Assembly (NCBI GenBank): GCA_900545755.1 | Contig: URAG01000046.1 | Span: forward strand, 1-17,376 | DNA: 17,376 nt | Reading direction: 5' to 3' | Origin: an uncultured Cloacibacillus sp. | GTDB lineage: Bacteria > Synergistota > Synergistia > Synergistales > Synergistaceae | Shown: positions 14,177-17,376 of the stretch, one piece after another | Numbering within the stretch: the stretch's first letter is position 1 | How the letters are laid out: every line of letters starts with the position of its first letter | Position numbers and translations under genes: made by a program | Notes under the pieces: model-generated | What the model saw: only the letters and a program-made list of their open reading frames with translations | The model's database searches: none | Told to the model about the DNA's origin: nothing

Positions 14177-15048
14177 GCGCGAAGCTGATACGCCTCGACA
14201 AACTGATAACAGACAGAAAGCTCGCTCCGTCGCGCACCGCCGCACAGCTTTTAATAGAAGAAGGCCGCGTCAAGGTAGACGGAGTGCCCGCGAAAAAGCC
14301 AGCCTCAATGGTAAGCGCCGCAGCCGCGATAGTCGTCGACGCGCCGGAAAAGGAATGGGTCAGCCGTGGCGCATACAAGCTTCTGCGCGCTTTCGAGCGC
14401 TTCCCGATAGACGCGCACGGCAAACGCTGCGTCGACGTCGGCGCGTCTACTGGCGGCTTCACGGACGTTCTTCTCGCAAACGGCGCGGCGCTCGTCTACG
14501 CCGTAGACGTCGGCTACGGGCAACTCGCTTGGAAGCTGAGAAATGACTCGCGCGTCCGTGTAATGGAACGTACAAACGCGCGCAGCCTCACGCTCGACAT
14601 GATTGACGGAGAAAAGGCGGACGTTATAGTCTCAGACGCCTCGTTCATATCGCTGACGCTGCTCTTCGGCGCGATGGAAAATTTGCTCGCTGATGACGGC
14701 GTCATGGCCGTGCTTGTGAAGCCGCAGTTCGAGGCGGGGCGCGAGCGCGTCGGCAAGGGCGTGATAACCGATCCTAAACTTCATGAAGATATACTCAACG
14801 AAGTCGCCGATTTTATTGACGACCATACTGGGCTCGCGATCGAAGCGGCGGACTACTCGCCGATACGCGGCCCAGAGGGCAACATCGAATTCTTGTTTTT
14901 TCTGAGACACAAAGCCGCCTCGAACGGCGGCGCGCGGCCCGACTTCCGCAAAATAGTGGAAGAAGCGCACATCAACGCGGCACAGCACCCGAACCGGAGG
15001 AGCGACGCAAATGACGAAGGACATGAAAAAGATAGGACTGCTCTTTAA
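14173..15048 (+). CDS. tlyA: TlyA family rRNA 2'-O-methyltransferase
   Basis: A 291-residue TlyA, which in Mycobacterium methylates ribose of 16S and 23S rRNA with S-adenosylmethionine; older annotations call it a hemolysin. An S4 RNA-binding domain (about 5-60, RLDKLITDRKLAPSRTAAQLLIEEGRV) precedes an FtsJ-like methyltransferase domain with the binding motif VDVGASTGGFTDVLL (87-101). The K-D-K-E residues are probably K69, D155 (VSDASFIS), K183 (LVKPQFEAG) and E239. I start it at ATG 14173, overlapping the dxs stop by 4 nt; a GTG at 14116 would add 19 non-family residues. The hydrophilic tail (about 250-291) is longer than in most homologues, and its last 12 codons overlap nadK. Confidence 0.92.
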   Translation: MSAKLIRLDKLITDRKLAPSRTAAQLLIEEGRVKVDGVPAKKPASMVSAAAAIVVDAPEKEWVSRGAYKLLRAFERFPIDAHGKRCVDVGASTGGFTDVLLANGAALVYAVDVGYGQLAWKLRNDSRVRVMERTNARSLTLDMIDGEKADVIVSDASFISLTLLFGAMENLLADDGVMAVLVKPQFEAGRERVGKGVITDPKLHEDILNEVADFIDDHTGLAIEAADYSPIRGPEGNIEFLFFLRHKAASNGGARPDFRKIVEEAHINAAQHPNRRSDANDEGHEKDRTAL

Positions 15049-15898
15049 CACGCAGAAGCCGGCAGCCATTGAAATGGCGTGGCGTCTCTGGCACTGGGGC
15101 AGGGAAGAGGGCATAAACTTTCTCTTTCCTCCGCACGAAGCATCGGCCATATCCATTCCCGGAGTCGACGACGGAACATGGCGAAAAGAGGTTTCCTTCG
15201 CCGTAATACTAGGCGGCGACGGAACATTTCTGCGCGCAGCCCGCTACACATTCGGCCACGCGATACCGCTCTACGGCATAAATCTCGGGCGTCTTGGCTT
15301 CCTCGCGATAGGCAGTCCGGAATCTGCCGAAGACGACATAAAGAAAATAATCGCCGGACAGTACACGCTTCAGCGCCGCCACCTGCTCAAGGGGCAGGTC
15401 TGGCGCTCAGGCAGGCTCGTCCACGAGCTTCATGCGCTCAACGATTTCGTTATATCGAAGGGCAGCATAGCGCGCGTTACGGACCTTGAGGTAAAGGTCG
15501 GCGGTGAAACGCTGACGCTCTTCCTAGCCGACGGCCTAATACTCTCGACGCCGACTGGTTCCACCGCCTACGCGCTATCGGCGGGCGGCCCGATCGTTCC
15601 GCCGCATGTGCCCTGCTTGATAGTAGCGCCGATATGCGCCCACACGCTCTACGCGCGGCCTGTAATATTGAGCGGAGACGACAGGACCGTCGTCATACCG
15701 AAGGGAGATGCGCGCAGCCTCATGCTAACGCAGGACGGGCAGCTAGGCTACGAGCTGCTTCCGGGCGACGAGCTTCACGCAATGCTCGACCCCGACATCC
15801 GTGTGCAGATGATACAGCTCAACGGCAGAAGCTACTACGACCTACTGCGCCAGAAGCTGCGCTGGGGATTCAACGGCATAAGCGGCGGAGGCGAATAG
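15011..15898 (+). CDS. nadK: NAD kinase
   Basis: A 295-residue ATP- or polyphosphate-dependent kinase that makes NADP from NAD in the cytoplasm. Key motifs are GGDGT (68-72), N144-D145 in LNDFVISKG, and PTGSTAYALSAGGPIV (181-196). The C-terminal beta-rich domain is complete. GGAGG (14996-15000) is 10 nt from ATG 15011, which overlaps the end of tlyA by 38 nt; a second ATG at 15023 is too far from that site. In many Firmicutes nadK also sits between tlyA and recN, sometimes with argR; argR is absent here. Confidence 0.96.
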   Translation: MTKDMKKIGLLFNTQKPAAIEMAWRLWHWGREEGINFLFPPHEASAISIPGVDDGTWRKEVSFAVILGGDGTFLRAARYTFGHAIPLYGINLGRLGFLAIGSPESAEDDIKKIIAGQYTLQRRHLLKGQVWRSGRLVHELHALNDFVISKGSIARVTDLEVKVGGETLTLFLADGLILSTPTGSTAYALSAGGPIVPPHVPCLIVAPICAHTLYARPVILSGDDRTVVIPKGDARSLMLTQDGQLGYELLPGDELHAMLDPDIRVQMIQLNGRSYYDLLRQKLRWGFNGISGGGE

Positions 15899-15903
15899 AA
15901 TAA

Positions 15904-17376
15904 ATGTTAGAAGAGCTCTCGATACGCGGTATCGGCGGAATAAAAAGCGCGTCGCTCTCCTTCAGCGGCGAATTCATCGTCATAACCGGCGAAAGCGGCG
16001 CGGGTAAAAGCAGCCTCGTGCGCGCGCTCGAATTCATATCCGGACGGCGGGCGCAGGCAAACCACATACGCAGCGCAGACGATTCGTGCGAAGCCGAAGC
16101 GGTGCTTACCTCAGCGCCTATCGGGGGACTCGAAGAACGCTACCAGCCGCAGGAAGACTCGCTGATAGCGCGCCGTAGCTTCACGAGAAGCGGGAAGGGG
16201 CGCTGCACGCTCCAAGGGCAGAACGCGCCGCTCACCGTCCTCGTCAAAGCGATGGAGCGCAACATCGTAATACAAAGCCAGTTCGCGCAGCTGGGCCTGC
16301 TCGAACCGGCACGCCAGCTCGAACTTGTAGACTCGTGCGGCGGAGCGGAAACCGCAGCGTTGCTGGCCAAGCTTGACGAGACATTCAACGCCGCCCTCTC
16401 CGCCGAGAAAAAAATCGTTTCCATAAAAAAACGGCGGCGCGAAAGCGAAAAACGATGCGAAGAAGCGCCAGCCGTAATCCGTCAAGTAACAGCGCTCAAG
16501 CTCAAAGATGAGAGCGAGCGCCGGTGGGAGGCCGAGTTGGCGAAAATCAACGCCGATGAGGCCGCAATGCGCACGTTGCGCGCTGCATCAATACAGATGA
16601 ACGACCCCGAGCACGGACTGCTCGACCGTCTCGAAAGCGCCGCTAAAAACGTCTACGCAGCAGCCGGCCGGAACGGTGAAAAATGGCGTCCTGTGATAGA
16701 AAAAATGCTCTCCGGCGCGCAGGAATTCTCGTCGATGCTTGCCGCAGAGTGCCGTGCGTCTGACGGCACAGACGCGGAAGAGGCAAAAGACAATCTCGAA
16801 AAAAAGATAGGCGCGCTGCGTAAAATAAAACGGACTCTCTCGCTGCCCGACGCCGCTGCCGTCGTCGAATACGCTAAAAACGCAGCCGAAGAACTCGAAT
16901 GGCTGAACAACAGCCGCGAAGAACTGGAAGCCCTTGAAAAAGAGGCCGCCGGACTTCGCCGGGAAACTTCGCGTCTCGCGATGGAACTGCGCGCGCGGCG
17001 CAAAGAGGCCGCCACGGCGCTGGCGGTGTCGGTCAACGGACACCTCCGCGAGCTCGGCATGGAATACGCCAAGTTCGGCATAGAAATAGAACCGCTTGAC
17101 CGAGTTCGTGCAAACGGTGCGGAAAACGTTTGCTTCACGCTCGCTCTGCCGGAGCAGAAGCCGCTGCCGGTAGGCAAAAACGCGTCTGGCGGGGAGCTCT
17201 CCCGCATCCTTATCGCAGTACAACTTTCCGCAGGCGACGACAAAATGCCCGGTACGCTCGTTTTCGACGAAGTGGAAGCCGGCCTTGGCGGCAAGACTGC
17301 GCTCCTTGCAGGCTATAAACTGCGCGAACTCTCAAAACGCTGCCGCACGATACTAATAACGCATCAGGCGACGATA
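15904..17376 (+). CDS. recN: RecN-like DNA repair ATPase, 3' end beyond the window
   Basis: 491 codons are visible and no stop is reached. RecN is an SMC-like ATPase that acts on double-strand breaks. The N-terminal lobe has Walker A GESGAGKS (29-36). A long charged helical region (about 140-400) fits coiled coils. The C-terminal lobe has the ABC signature ASGGELSR (about 427-434), Walker B LVFDEVEAGLGG with D455 and E456, and ILITHQATI at the edge. It differs from textbook RecN: the glutamine-loop motif usually written HGQHEHQ reads IQSQFAQLGLL, and total length is probably about 540 rather than 555-560. It starts 5 nt after nadK, with GGAGG at 15887-15891. Confidence 0.88.
   Translation, partial: MLEELSIRGIGGIKSASLSFSGEFIVITGESGAGKSSLVRALEFISGRRAQANHIRSADDSCEAEAVLTSAPIGGLEERYQPQEDSLIARRSFTRSGKGRCTLQGQNAPLTVLVKAMERNIVIQSQFAQLGLLEPARQLELVDSCGGAETAALLAKLDETFNAALSAEKKIVSIKKRRRESEKRCEEAPAVIRQVTALKLKDESERRWEAELAKINADEAAMRTLRAASIQMNDPEHGLLDRLESAAKNVYAAAGRNGEKWRPVIEKMLSGAQEFSSMLAAECRASDGTDAEEAKDNLEKKIGALRKIKRTLSLPDAAAVVEYAKNAAEELEWLNNSREELEALEKEAAGLRRETSRLAMELRARRKEAATALAVSVNGHLRELGMEYAKFGIEIEPLDRVRANGAENVCFTLALPEQKPLPVGKNASGGELSRILIAVQLSAGDDKMPGTLVFDEVEAGLGGKTALLAGYKLRELSKRCRTILITHQATI

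Overview
The window is a compact, GC-rich bacterial chromosome segment with no rRNA, tRNA, mobile element or CRISPR array. All genes are housekeeping or biosynthetic. Heavy use of ATA for isoleucine, a zinc-type ribosomal protein L28, a DUF4911-like protein and the gene set as a whole suggest an anaerobic member of Synergistota (Cloacibacillus or Synergistes-like). This assignment is inferred from gene content and style, not from a marker gene.

Layout. (1) 1-790: a rubrerythrin gene on the minus strand with its own promoter and a terminator at the window edge. (2) 793-5702: a minus-strand transcription unit. It begins with a consensus promoter and a roughly 200-nt leader, followed by a class V aminotransferase, serA (phosphoglycerate dehydrogenase), a histidine-type phosphatase and an ADP-ribosylglycohydrolase. 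The first three can supply all three steps from 3-phosphoglycerate to L-serine. (3) 5750-10826: a divergent plus-strand unit of mltG, a small DUF4911-like gene, tldD and ftsK, with ATGA overlaps between the last three. (4) 10860-11140: rpmB on the minus strand with its terminator and promoter. (5) 11091-17376: a plus-strand operon of xseB, ispA, dxs, tlyA, nadK and recN, the last cut by the window end. ispA and dxs both serve isoprenoid synthesis.

Main discovery. The leader of the serine operon looks like a complete ribosome-mediated transcription attenuator of the trp/his kind. It has a strong promoter, a Shine-Dalgarno site and a 33-codon reading frame with 12 serine codons that uses all six serine codon types. 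It also has four RNA segments that can fold as 1:2 (protector), 2:3 (antiterminator) or 3:4 (terminator with a U-run). Segment 1 lies on serine and cysteine codons and segment 2 runs up to and over the leader stop codon, as the mechanism requires. The terminator sits immediately before the aminotransferase gene. This supports calling the aminotransferase and the phosphatase the serC-like and serB-like steps. It also means the aminotransferase starts at TTG 5443, because the longer ATG start at 5485 falls in the terminator loop.

Several start sites are revised using ribosome binding sites: the aminotransferase (TTG 5443), mltG (5816), rpmB (11070) and tlyA (14173).
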